Origin: JBKPRX01 sp046734795
GTDB lineage: Bacteria > Actinomycetota > Thermoleophilia > Gaiellales > Gaiellaceae
Assembly (NCBI GenBank): GCA_046734795.1
Contig: JBKPRX010000138.1
Location: 1-24,408 of the forward strand
Reading direction: 5' to 3'
Length of the DNA stretch: 24,408 nucleotides
A model generated the notes under the pieces. That model saw only the letters and a list, made by a program, of their open reading frames with translations, made no database searches and was not told the origin of the DNA. The position numbers and the translations under genes were made by a program. Below, in pieces: positions 8,075 through 15,329 of this stretch (the first letter of the stretch is position 1; every line of letters begins with the position of its first letter).

Positions 8075-8887
8075 GTGTCACCCCGGGGGAGCGCGGCGAC
8101 GGCGAGGGCGTGGTTGTCCCAGTCGAAAATTCGGCGTACACCGTTCTGGAAGCTCGCCGCAACCGCATCCGAGCGCGTGGGGTACCGAACGCTGCGAGAG
8201 CGGCATCTGAGCCTCCAGCGACTTGGTCTGATCCACGGCACCGACAAAGCCACGCACATCCGCAATCGGCGCAGCTACTGCGACATCTACGAGGAATACC
8301 TTCGGGACCGTCGCCGACGCAGCTTCACCCTCCTTGAGCTCGGCGTCCGCCACGGAGCATCGCTCCGAATGTGGAACGTCTATTTCTCTGAGGCGACGGT
8401 GATCGGTCTCGACGTCGATCCATTCGCCGCCAAGCGAGCGGCCGAATTTCAGGTCTACATTGGTTCGCAGAACGACGCCGACCTGCTCAACCGGATTGCG
8501 GACGAGCATCCCGCGCTCGAGGTCGTGGTCGATGACGCGTCGCATATGAACCCATTGACGTTCGCGAGCTTCGACGTCCTGTTCCCACGATTGCCGCGCG
8601 GCGGGCTGTACATCATCGAAGATCTGGCGCCGGGCGCGTACGGGCCAGATTGGCCCGGCGCGGAAGCAGCGAACGTCGATGGTGCCTGGGGTACCGCCTG
8701 GCCCGGCCATGAATTCGGACCGGACGTCTCGCTATTGGATAACCGACGGGCTGACATCGAGGCATTTCGGAATCGACTTGTCTACGACTGCGACCTTGGA
8801 CCCTGGGACAGATCGGAGGAATCCGTATCCGGCAACGTCGCCTTCGTCCACGCTTGGCCGTCGATCCTCATCGTCGGCAAGAACTAG
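8075..8887 (+). CDS. Class I SAM-dependent methyltransferase, MycE/MycF-like sugar O-methyltransferase
   Basis: The 270-residue protein has HGTDKATH (54-61), SAM-binding LLELGVRHGASLRMW (86-100), VIGLDVDP (109-116), VVDDASH (151-157) and YIIEDL (179-184). The DDxSH and IEDL motifs match the metal and catalytic sites of the macrolide-sugar O-methyltransferases MycE/MycF, so a divalent-metal-dependent O-methylation of a sugar is likely; cephalosporin-hydroxylase-like relatives share the fold. GTG 8075 is preferred because of the TACGCT seven bases upstream; GTG 8060 adds five residues. Three lines inside it (8221-8400) count 109 G/C of 180 bases, against 44 of 60 for a line in the preceding gene, so it may have arrived by transfer. 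It sits between an intact carbamoyltransferase and the remnant of another, and may modify the same sugar (inference). Confidence 0.82.
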   Translation: MSPRGSAATARAWLSQSKIRRTPFWKLAATASERVGYRTLRERHLSLQRLGLIHGTDKATHIRNRRSYCDIYEEYLRDRRRRSFTLLELGVRHGASLRMWNVYFSEATVIGLDVDPFAAKRAAEFQVYIGSQNDADLLNRIADEHPALEVVVDDASHMNPLTFASFDVLFPRLPRGGLYIIEDLAPGAYGPDWPGAEAANVDGAWGTAWPGHEFGPDVSLLDNRRADIEAFRNRLVYDCDLGPWDRSEESVSGNVAFVHAWPSILIVGKN

Positions 8888-8889
8888 TC

Positions 8890-9024
8890 GGCCGGCCGCA
8901 AACGGTCGAGGCGCGGCACCACAGATTGACCGCTCAGTTCGAGAGGCTGACTGCCGTTCCGGCCCTGGTGGACACGTCCTTCAGCGCTCCCGGGATTTAC
9001 GTCGCGTCGCCCGCAATCCACGCC
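8890..9024 (+). pseudogene. Remnant of a carbamoyltransferase C-terminus
   Basis: The frame starting GGC 8890 encodes GRPQTVEAR, then LTAQFERLTAVPALVDTSF. It aligns with residues 504-538 of the carbamoyltransferase upstream, at 20 identities in 31 aligned residues after one four-residue gap. Similarity fades but remains collinear to about 9024 (VASPA against VMTPA). Nothing of the N-terminal 500 residues is present; the frame is not that of the methyltransferase and has no plausible start. It is therefore a decayed fragment of a duplicated or incoming carbamoyltransferase. Its last 28 bases overlap, antisense, the 3' end of the minus-strand methyltransferase gene. Confidence 0.75.
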
Positions 9025-9752
9025 GGCCCATCGTCGCCGACGTAGGAGACGTACGGCTTTGGTTGAGGCAGGCGCGTACCGGTGACGACCGCACGCTGCC
9101 AACCGGTGTGACGCGAGTAGACGTCTTCGATTTGCACTTCCGCGAACCCGACCATCTCGAGCCAGCTCTTGATCGCGCGCCGTGAAGGAAGGTGCGTGAT
9201 CGTCCTCTCGCCGCGATAGAGCTTAGGCCAGTGCACCTCGACGGCGTTCCGGCGGGCGAGTCGACGGTCTCGCGTCGTCGCGCTCTCGATCACGACGAGC
9301 CCCTCGTCGGCGGTGAGATGGAACAGCTTTCGCAACAGCCGCAGCTGCTCGACGTTGTGGTAGAGGACGCCGAGACACCACACGAGATCGAAACGACCGA
9401 GCGCGGTGAGCTCCTCGGGCTCGAGGTAGAGGAGGTTCCCGGTCATGCGCGTCGGCCGGACGGCGAGCTCGTCCACCCACGTGCGCACGAGCTCCTCCTT
9501 CTCGGGAAGATCCAGGAGGACGAGCTCTGAGGGCTCGAGCTGCGCGAGCAGCCGCGAGTCCTCGCCGTGCTTCGGGCCGATCTCGAGGATCCTGCCGCCG
9601 CGAAAGCGGTCGAGCCTCCCGTTTCGCCGGAGCGTCTGGAAAACGATCCGCTCCTTGCCCTCTTGAATGTGACGCGGATCCGTCAGTCGCCACCACCGTC
9701 GCTGCAACCCCGTGTACGCGCCGAAGGCGAGGGAGCCGAACGAGCGGGCCAC
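8997..9752 (-). CDS. Class I SAM-dependent methyltransferase, CmoB/DUF1698-like
   Basis: The 251-residue protein starts at GTG 9752. SAM-binding motif I is RILEIGPKHGED (54-65), followed by ELVLLDLPEK (76-85, acidic end of strand 2) and FDLVWCLGVLYHN (121-133), which resembles the CmoB/DUF1698 group. In this setting it more probably methylates a sugar or lipid-linked glycan than a tRNA, but the substrate cannot be read. A TAAGGT on the minus strand (9764-9759) ends seven bases before the start, supporting this start and a leaderless transcript. The FkbM-type methyltransferase gene lies 59 bases upstream on the same strand. The last dozen residues (DDGPAWIAGDAT) are encoded opposite the carbamoyltransferase remnant, so the native C-terminus may have been replaced by recombination. 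Confidence 0.8.
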   Translation of the reverse strand: MARSFGSLAFGAYTGLQRRWWRLTDPRHIQEGKERIVFQTLRRNGRLDRFRGGRILEIGPKHGEDSRLLAQLEPSELVLLDLPEKEELVRTWVDELAVRPTRMTGNLLYLEPEELTALGRFDLVWCLGVLYHNVEQLRLLRKLFHLTADEGLVVIESATTRDRRLARRNAVEVHWPKLYRGERTITHLPSRRAIKSWLEMVGFAEVQIEDVYSRHTGWQRAVVTGTRLPQPKPYVSYVGDDGPAWIAGDAT

Positions 9753-9758
9753 GGCGCC

Positions 9759-9764
9759 ACCTTA
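9759..9764 (-). promoter_or_regulatory. TAAGGT -10 element, leaderless layout
   Basis: Read on the minus strand, TAAGGT fits TAnnnT and its last T (9759) is seven bases upstream of GTG 9752. This is the leaderless geometry seen at three other genes here. No -35 element was recognised. Confidence 0.45.
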
Positions 9765-9811
9765 TCCCGCGTGCGACGTTGACCTGCGCGAAGCTCTACG
9801 GCGCACCACGC

Positions 9812-10483
9812 TCAGTGCTTGCGAGCGAGCCAGTGCTCCCCGCCGATGCAGGGACCAAGGAAGCTGAGCCGATAGCCGGGCAGCGTCTCGGCCAGTCTGG
9901 TTGCAGCCTGCGGGATCTCGGCGACGTGCAGCTCGACGAAGAGGGTGCGTGGCCTGTCGCTCATGCCGCCGATCACGCTCAGCTCGTGTCCTTCGACATC
10001 GATCTTCACGACGTCGAAGCCTGGCGGGAGTCGAGTAGCCGGCACGGCCAGCTCGCCGTCGCCGAGGATGCGTGACTGCTCGCCGAACACTCCAGCCTGC
10101 TGGAGCCTGACCGTGCCCTCTTCGTCTGTCACCGCCTCGTCGTGAACCTGCACGTTGTCGAACCGGTTGAGCCGAACGTTCTGTCGAAGCAGCCGCCGCG
10201 TCGTCGGGTTCGGCTCGAAGCTTTCGACTCGCGCACCGAGGCTCGCTGCAAGCAGCGTGTAGATGCCGATGTTCGCACCGACATCCGCGACAGCGTCGCC
10301 CGGTCTGACCTCGGCGGCAAAAGCAGCGAGCATCGTCGTTTCGCCTTCCAACCAGGCCCGCCGACAAGCTGTGGCGAGCCGCAGCGACTGGCCTGCCAGA
10401 TTGACGCGGAACCCGCGCGGGTGGGCCAAACGGAACAGCAGCTCGTAGCCCGGCCGAAGCAGCGTGCGCAGGGCGCTATTCAC
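9812..10483 (-). CDS. FkbM-family methyltransferase
   Basis: The 223-residue protein starts at GTG 10483. It carries the FkbM signature: VADVGANIGIYTLLAAS (65-81), VESFEPNP (86-93), LNRFDNVQVHDEAV (105-118) and FDVVKIDVEGHE (156-167). FkbM-type enzymes are SAM-dependent O-methyltransferases, common in polysaccharide and natural-product clusters, where they often act on sugar hydroxyls. It is upstream of the second minus-strand methyltransferase and divergent from the GT2 gene at 10593; the 109-base spacer should hold both promoters. I saw no leaderless-type hexamer at the expected distance for this gene. The acceptor is unknown. Confidence 0.86.
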   Translation of the reverse strand: MNSALRTLLRPGYELLFRLAHPRGFRVNLAGQSLRLATACRRAWLEGETTMLAAFAAEVRPGDAVADVGANIGIYTLLAASLGARVESFEPNPTTRRLLRQNVRLNRFDNVQVHDEAVTDEEGTVRLQQAGVFGEQSRILGDGELAVPATRLPPGFDVVKIDVEGHELSVIGGMSDRPRTLFVELHVAEIPQAATRLAETLPGYRLSFLGPCIGGEHWLARKH

Positions 10484-10575
10484 GAACGCGAGACGTCACC
10501 TAGGCCGCGGCGACACCGGCGACCGTACAGGCGTATGTGGATGCGGTCGGCGTAGGAGTCCGGATAGGCGCCTTC

Positions 10576-10581
10576 TATCAT
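10576..10581 (+). promoter_or_regulatory. TATCAT -10-like element before the GT2 gene
   Basis: TATCAT lies in the 109-base divergent spacer (10484-10592) and ends 12 bases before GTG 10593, giving a leader of about five bases if transcription begins seven bases after it. No good -35 hexamer or Shine-Dalgarno was seen. Nothing else is evident in this spacer. Confidence 0.3.
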
Positions 10582-10592
10582 TGCCCTCGCTC

Positions 10593-11768
10593 GTGGCTGT
10601 CGAGCCGGACACAAAGCTAGACCCTCGCCGGCGGCAGCAGGCCGACCCCGAGGTCTCGGTCGTAATCCCGTGTCTCGACGAGGAGGCGGCGATCGCGAGC
10701 GTCGTTGAGGAAGCGTGCGCCGCGCTTGAGGCGGGCGGCATCTCCGGGGAAGTGCTCGTAGTCGACAACGGATCGGTCGACCGCTCCGCGGAGCTTGCGC
10801 GTGCTGCGGGCGCGACGGTTGTCGTCGAGCCGCGCCGAGGCTATGGCAGCGCGTACTTGGCTGGTCTCGCAGCCGCGCGTGGGCGGTACGTCGTCATGGC
10901 CGACGCCGACGGGACGTACCCGCTGGAGCTTATTCCCGCGTTCGTCGAGAAGCTGCGCAACGGCGCCGAGATGGTCGTCGGCTCGCGATTCAAAGGTCAC
11001 ATCGAGCGGGGCGCGATGCCCTGGTCGAACCGGTACATCGGCAACCCAATCCTGACAGGGATGCTCAACCTCCTGTTCGGCAGCGGTGTCTCGGACGCGC
11101 ACTCTGGGATGCGTGCGCTCCGGCGCGACGTCCTGCCCTCGCTGCAACTGCAGACGACTGGCATGGAGTTCGCATCGGAGATGGTGATCAAGGCCGGCAA
11201 GAGGCACCTGCGGGTCGAGGAGATTCCGATCGACTACAGACGGCGGATCGGCGACTCCAAGCTCTCACGGTTCAGCGACGCATGGCGGCACACCCGCTTC
11301 ATGCTCGTGCACAGCCCGACGTTCCTGTTCGTGATTCCCGGCAGCGTCGTTGCGGTGCTCGCGCTCGCCGCGCTCGTAGTGCTCGCAGCGTGGGACGGGC
11401 TCGGCGAGCCGTGGACGGGCGTAGCAGTCGCGTGCGGTATGGCGGCGCTCGTCGGCGTGGGCGTTGTCACGCTCGGTCTGTTCTCGCGGACGTACGCGGT
11501 GATCTATCTCGGCGAGTCCGACGAGGTCTTGGAACGAGGGTGGCGGCGATGGCGCTTGGAGCACGGGCTCCTGCTCGGCGCGATCGTCTTCACCACAGGT
11601 CTCGTGATCACGACGGTGTCGTTCTTCGACGGCGTGCCCGATCCGCGCCTCGGGATTCTCGGCTTGACATTGATGGCACTCGGACTTCAGGCCGCATTCG
11701 CCTCGTTCTTCCTCAGTATTCTCGGCCTGAGCGACCACGCGATCCTGCGGCGCAGGCCGCGCGAGTAA
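10593..11768 (+). CDS. Membrane-anchored GT2, polyprenyl-phosphate glycosyltransferase (DPM1/DPG-like)
   Basis: The 391-residue protein has a GT-A domain (about 20-225) and a membrane domain. VSVVIPCLDEEAAI (21-34), VVDNGSVDRS (56-65), the metal-binding ADADGT (103-108), VGSRFKG (129-135) and DAHSGMRALRRD (168-179) are typical of enzymes making polyprenyl-phosphate-mannose or -glucose. Four helices follow at about 243-266, 275-298, 325-345 and 352-378. The product would be a lipid-linked monosaccharide donor for GT-C enzymes, and a GT-C-like gene lies convergently three bases past its stop. GTG 10593 is chosen from the TATCAT upstream and the protein start; TTG 10581 is in frame, and still earlier starts would run into the divergent FkbM gene. 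The sugar cannot be read. Confidence 0.87.
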   Translation: MAVEPDTKLDPRRRQQADPEVSVVIPCLDEEAAIASVVEEACAALEAGGISGEVLVVDNGSVDRSAELARAAGATVVVEPRRGYGSAYLAGLAAARGRYVVMADADGTYPLELIPAFVEKLRNGAEMVVGSRFKGHIERGAMPWSNRYIGNPILTGMLNLLFGSGVSDAHSGMRALRRDVLPSLQLQTTGMEFASEMVIKAGKRHLRVEEIPIDYRRRIGDSKLSRFSDAWRHTRFMLVHSPTFLFVIPGSVVAVLALAALVVLAAWDGLGEPWTGVAVACGMAALVGVGVVTLGLFSRTYAVIYLGESDEVLERGWRRWRLEHGLLLGAIVFTTGLVITTVSFFDGVPDPRLGILGLTLMALGLQAAFASFFLSILGLSDHAILRRRPRE

Positions 11769-11771
11769 GCG

Positions 11772-13205
11772 CTACGGCTGGCTGCCGACGGGGTCCGTCT
11801 GCAGACGAGCGCGGGCAGCCGCGAGCCACCGGCGCACGTCGACCGCGACCGGCTCTGCCTGCCCGAACGCCTCCGCGAGCATCAGCGGCACGAGCGCGGC
11901 GACGAAGACGAGCGGGCCGGTTGCTGTGCGGTTCCCGGAGGTCGCGATGTACCAGTCGACCGGCGCCGGGCTGATCCAGTACACAGCCACGTTCCCAATG
12001 AAGCCGACGACGACGACCGCTGTCACGAAGATCGCGAGGCGCGGCGAGCGTCGCACGAGAAGGAGAACGAGCAGTGCCGCCACCGGGAGCGTGATCAGCC
12101 AGCGGTCGTACGAGAGGTAGTAGTCGGGCAGCCGCTGCAGCGTTGTGCCGAGCCGGTCGAAGCGGTCGGAGAGATAACCGGGCTTGAGCAGGTTGCTGAA
12201 GCGGTAGTACGGATCCGGCGGGATGTCGTTGACGCGCATCCAGATCTTCCACGGCACCATCGCGAGCACCGGCACCGCGAGCGCAACGAGCACGAGTCGC
12301 TGCGTCGTGCCGCGCCAGCTCAGCACGAGCAGCAGCACGCCCATCAGGATCACGTACGTGAAGCCCTCGTTCTTCGAAAGCGCCATCACGCTTCCGAAGA
12401 GCGCGTAGAGGACGAGGTAGCGGGGCTCGCGTTCCAGCAGCCAGAGTGCGGCGGCGATGCCGGCGACCGCAAACGACAACAGCAGCGCCTCGTCGCCGAG
12501 CAGCGAGCCGACGTCGGCGGAGTAGACAGGCAGGAGCGCGAACGCCGCGAGCGGCGGCATCAGCAGACCGGGCGAGACGCGATGCCAGAGGAGGCCGACG
12601 ATCGCCGCAAAGAGCGCGACGTGCAGGACCCAGTGCTGCACGGGCAGGAGGCCCGGGTCGACGTGGCCCGAGAACCGGAAGACGGCGGCGTCCGCGGCCG
12701 GCACGAACGGCGGGTAGTCCGGGTTCGCGAAGCTTTCGACCGAGCCTGGCGCAGTGCCGAGGCCGCCGTTGTAGACGATCGCCATCGCCTTCGGCACCCA
12801 GAATGCCCACGAGTCCCACGACGCCGGCTGCGCGAGCCGCTTCGCGCGCAGGAGCTCGACGAGGTACGCGACGAGGAGGATCACGCCCGCGCTTCCCGCG
12901 ACGAGCCCGACCGGCGAGAGCCTCCACGTCCGCGCCGGGCTGAACCCGCCGACGCGCGGCGCAACGTTGAGCGTGACACCGATTACGAGCGCCGCGATCG
13001 TCAGCACCGCGTAGGTCGTCTCACCGATTCCGACCATGAGCAGGAGCGACGAGCCCAGTCCGAGCAGCGCCCAGCCGCAGAGGAACGCGAGGCCGATGAG
13101 TCGGAGCCCGTCCCGCGTGGAGCGAACGAGCCCGACCGCGAACAGGAATGCCATCCCCGCCGCCGCGAAGAGCAGGTCGAGGGCGATGACGCCGCCCACT
13201 CTCAC
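11772..13205 (-). CDS. Multi-pass membrane protein, GT-C-type glycosyltransferase
   Basis: The 477-residue protein is mostly hydrophobic, with about 11-13 likely helices. Between helices lies WDSWAFWVPKA (130-140) and NPDYPPFVP (161-169), an acidic extracytoplasmic loop followed by a D-Y-P-P stretch as in GT39/ArnT-like GT-C enzymes that use polyprenyl-phosphate sugars. It has no large C-terminal soluble domain; a small anchored protein is encoded immediately upstream instead. GTG 13205 overlaps that gene's TGA as GTGA, which indicates translational coupling; GTG 13199 is the alternative. Its donor could be supplied by the convergent GT2 gene, whose stop is three bases away (inference). Family assignment is by layout rather than a decisive motif. 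Confidence 0.72.
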   Translation of the reverse strand: MRVGGVIALDLLFAAAGMAFLFAVGLVRSTRDGLRLIGLAFLCGWALLGLGSSLLLMVGIGETTYAVLTIAALVIGVTLNVAPRVGGFSPARTWRLSPVGLVAGSAGVILLVAYLVELLRAKRLAQPASWDSWAFWVPKAMAIVYNGGLGTAPGSVESFANPDYPPFVPAADAAVFRFSGHVDPGLLPVQHWVLHVALFAAIVGLLWHRVSPGLLMPPLAAFALLPVYSADVGSLLGDEALLLSFAVAGIAAALWLLEREPRYLVLYALFGSVMALSKNEGFTYVILMGVLLLVLSWRGTTQRLVLVALAVPVLAMVPWKIWMRVNDIPPDPYYRFSNLLKPGYLSDRFDRLGTTLQRLPDYYLSYDRWLITLPVAALLVLLLVRRSPRLAIFVTAVVVVGFIGNVAVYWISPAPVDWYIATSGNRTATGPLVFVAALVPLMLAEAFGQAEPVAVDVRRWLAAARARLQTDPVGSQP

Positions 13206-13651
13206 TTCGGCGCAACCTGTGCGATCGCGAGACCCGGGGACACCTCGACGACGCCCTCGAGGTTGAGTCCGAGGCTCTTCGGGTCGCCGCCGTACGAGAG
13301 GATCCAGTCGGCTTGCTTCGGATCGTCGACGCGGGCGCGCGGTAGAAGCCAGTACGCGGTGTACGGCGACAGCGCGCTGAGCGTGTTCGGATTCGACGGC
13401 TTGACCTTCGGCCCGGTCACGATCGCGTACGTCGCCGTCGGCGGCACGAGCTCGCGCGCTTTCAGGAGGAAGTTCCGGTCGATGTCGTGCGAGGCGCCGA
13501 GCACGCGGTCGAGTGCGGTCTCGCTGCCGAGCGTGCGTGCGTCGGTGTTCGCGCGGTCGAAGGCGCTCGGCGCGTGCCAAAGGGCGGCGACGAACGCGGC
13601 TGCGCAGATCGCGACCGCTGCGTACCGTGCCCAGGCCTTCACGCGGCGCAT
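13202..13651 (-). CDS. Small membrane-anchored extracytoplasmic protein, possible detached GT-C soluble domain
   Basis: The 149-residue protein starts at ATG 13651, with one hydrophobic helix (about 8-26) and a soluble remainder. I do not recognise a named family. Its pattern (ARELVPPTATYAIVTGP, then YWLLPRARVDDPKQADWILSYGG, then a final strand VSPGLAIAQV) resembles the soluble tail of the membrane protein at the start of the window (VPERAVVFAD, AAWLVLTNREL, RFALLRLP). The gene overlaps the GT-C-like gene by four bases, so the two may form one enzyme in two chains (inference). Upstream ATGs in frame would bury the helix deeper and reach into the divergent GT2 gene. A plain hypothetical membrane protein is the fallback. 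Confidence 0.62.
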   Translation of the reverse strand: MRRVKAWARYAAVAICAAAFVAALWHAPSAFDRANTDARTLGSETALDRVLGASHDIDRNFLLKARELVPPTATYAIVTGPKVKPSNPNTLSALSPYTAYWLLPRARVDDPKQADWILSYGGDPKSLGLNLEGVVEVSPGLAIAQVAPK

Positions 13652-13703
13652 GGTGTCACATCCAACCGCTGCCCCTGCCGGCGATGACGACACGGGCCGC
13701 CGC

Positions 13704-13709
13704 TAGCAT
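13704..13709 (+). promoter_or_regulatory. TAGCAT -10-like element before the tandem GT2 genes
   Basis: TAGCAT ends 14 bases before GTG 13723. If it is the -10 element, ATG 13684 would lie upstream of the transcript start, so GTG 13723 or GTG 13741 becomes the likelier start. No -35 element is obvious. Confidence 0.3.
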
Positions 13710-13722
13710 TCGGCCCGCTCTC

Positions 13723-14538
13723 GTGGCTCCCCCGGACACCGTGCTCGCTGCGCGCGCGACGCTCCCGCTCACGGCGCTCGTCTCGAGCCGGAACGAGGGC
13801 CCGCAGCTCGGCCGCTGCCTCGACGCGATCCAGTTCTGCGACGAGCTCGTCGTGATCGACATCGAGTCGGACGACGACACGGCAGCCGTCGCGGAGGCAC
13901 ACGGCGCGAGCGTCGTCCGGCATCCGTACGTCCCGATCGCGGAATGGGCGCGCGTGACGGTCGCCCCGCGGGCGCGACACGACTGGCTCCTCGTCGTCGA
14001 TCCCGACGAGGAGGTTCCGCCACCGCTCGCGGACGAGGTCGCCCGGCTCCTGCCGACGATCGGCGACGACGTCGCCGCGGTCGACGCGCCACGTCAGTAC
14101 TACTTCGCCGGTCGTGCCTTGCGCGGCACGGTGTGGGGCGGCGCAAACAGGCGACGCTTACTCGTGCGGCGCAGCGCCGTCGAGCTCACGCGAACGATCT
14201 GGGGCGGGATGCGGATCAACCCGGGGTACCACGTGCTCGAGCTTCCGTTCACGAACGAGACCGCGATCGTCCATCGCTGGGCGTCCGGGTACCGCGAGCT
14301 CTTCGCGCGCCACCGCCGGTACCTCGAGCTCGAGCCGGTCGATCGCGCCGCCGCCGGCGAGGTGACAGGCTGGCGCGCAGTCGCACGCACGCCGTGGCGG
14401 AGCTTCCGCGAGAGCTTCGTCGCGAAGCGTGGCTATCGCGACGGCTTCACGGGCTTCGCGCTCTCGATCTTCTGGGCCGGCTTCCGGACTGCCGGCGAGC
14501 TGGCGCTGCTGCGCCGACTCCGGCGGGCGGCTCCATGA
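13723..14538 (+). CDS. GT2 glycosyltransferase (WaaE/KdtX-like), first tandem paralogue
   Basis: The 271-residue protein (from GTG 13723) is a GT-A enzyme: LTALVSSRNEG (16-26), FCDELVVIDIESDDDT (38-53), VVRHPYV (64-70) and metal-binding VVDPDEE (91-97). The second half has YYFAGRALRGTVWGG and RTPWRSFR near the C-terminus. Layout resembles the WaaE/KdtX group that adds one residue to lipid-linked glycans. The usual VxxSxDxT loop reads IDIESDDDT. ATG 13684 is in frame but upstream of a -10-like TAGCAT; GTG 13741 is a third choice. It is a diverged tandem duplicate of the next gene, with which it shares a 20-base identical stretch (14389-14408 and 15174-15193). The stop overlaps the next ATG by four bases. 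Confidence 0.84.
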   Translation: MAPPDTVLAARATLPLTALVSSRNEGPQLGRCLDAIQFCDELVVIDIESDDDTAAVAEAHGASVVRHPYVPIAEWARVTVAPRARHDWLLVVDPDEEVPPPLADEVARLLPTIGDDVAAVDAPRQYYFAGRALRGTVWGGANRRRLLVRRSAVELTRTIWGGMRINPGYHVLELPFTNETAIVHRWASGYRELFARHRRYLELEPVDRAAAGEVTGWRAVARTPWRSFRESFVAKRGYRDGFTGFALSIFWAGFRTAGELALLRRLRRAAP

Positions 14539-15329
14539 CGGACAAAGTGCCGATGACGGCGCTGATCGTCTGTCACAACGAGGCGCACCTGCTCGAAGCG
14601 CGTTTGCGCGAGCTCAGCTTCTGCAACGAGCTGATCGTTGCCGACGTTGTGTCGACCGACGGCAGCGTGGCGGTCGCCGAAGCGAACGGCGCACGCGTTA
14701 TCTCGCACCCGTTCGTCCGGACGTCAGAGCTTGTGCACGTCAACGTGCTCGACGACGTGGCGAACGACCTCGTCGTACTTCTCGACCCCGACGAGGAGCT
14801 GCCGCAACCACTTGCCGCGCAGCTCGCCGCACTGCCGAGCTCGCTCGACGACGATGTCGCGATCGTGATCGTGCCTCGCATCTACTACTTCGCCGGGAAG
14901 CCGCTCGCCGGAACCATCTGGGGTGGCGTAACCGGCAAGCGTCTCGTCGCGCGACGAAGCGCCACGACGTTCATTCCGGCGGTGCACTACGGGCTAGACC
15001 CCAAGCCCGGCTTCCGCATCGTGCACATCGATTTCGACGGGACGAACGCGATCCGCCACCTTTGGTCTTCGGGCTACCGGGACTTCATCCGCAAGCACGT
15101 CCGCTTCATCCGGATCGAGGGAGCTGCGCGTGCGTTCACAGGCGAGATCACCGGCTATCGCGCTGCGGTGCGGACGCCGTGGCGGAGCTTCCGGGTGTGC
15201 TTCATACAAAAGCAGGGCTACCGTGACGGCTTCCGCGGCTTTGCGCTCAGCGTCCTCTACGCGCTCTACCGGACCGGCTCCGATCTCGCACTGATCCGTG
15301 AGCTGCGCGGCCGAGAGGCCCCGTCATGA
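14535..15329 (+). CDS. GT2 glycosyltransferase (WaaE/KdtX-like), second tandem paralogue
   Basis: The 264-residue protein has MTALIVCHNEAHLLEARL (7-24), NELIVADVVSTDGS (31-44) and metal-binding LLDPDEE (82-88). YYFAGKPLAGTIWGG and RTPWRSFR align with the preceding protein without large gaps, so the pair arose by tandem duplication. Differences cluster between the two DxD-adjacent strands and in the stretch after WGG (here FIPAVHYGLDPKPGF), where acceptor specificity often lies, so the two probably add different residues or linkages (inference). It is coupled on both sides by ATGA overlaps. Confidence 0.86.
   Translation: MTDKVPMTALIVCHNEAHLLEARLRELSFCNELIVADVVSTDGSVAVAEANGARVISHPFVRTSELVHVNVLDDVANDLVVLLDPDEELPQPLAAQLAALPSSLDDDVAIVIVPRIYYFAGKPLAGTIWGGVTGKRLVARRSATTFIPAVHYGLDPKPGFRIVHIDFDGTNAIRHLWSSGYRDFIRKHVRFIRIEGAARAFTGEITGYRAAVRTPWRSFRVCFIQKQGYRDGFRGFALSVLYALYRTGSDLALIRELRGREAPS

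Noticed and set aside
8679..9185. Plus-strand open frame of 168 codons spanning the methyltransferase end and the gap
   Set aside because: Different frame from both the methyltransferase and the carbamoyltransferase remnant; no family features.
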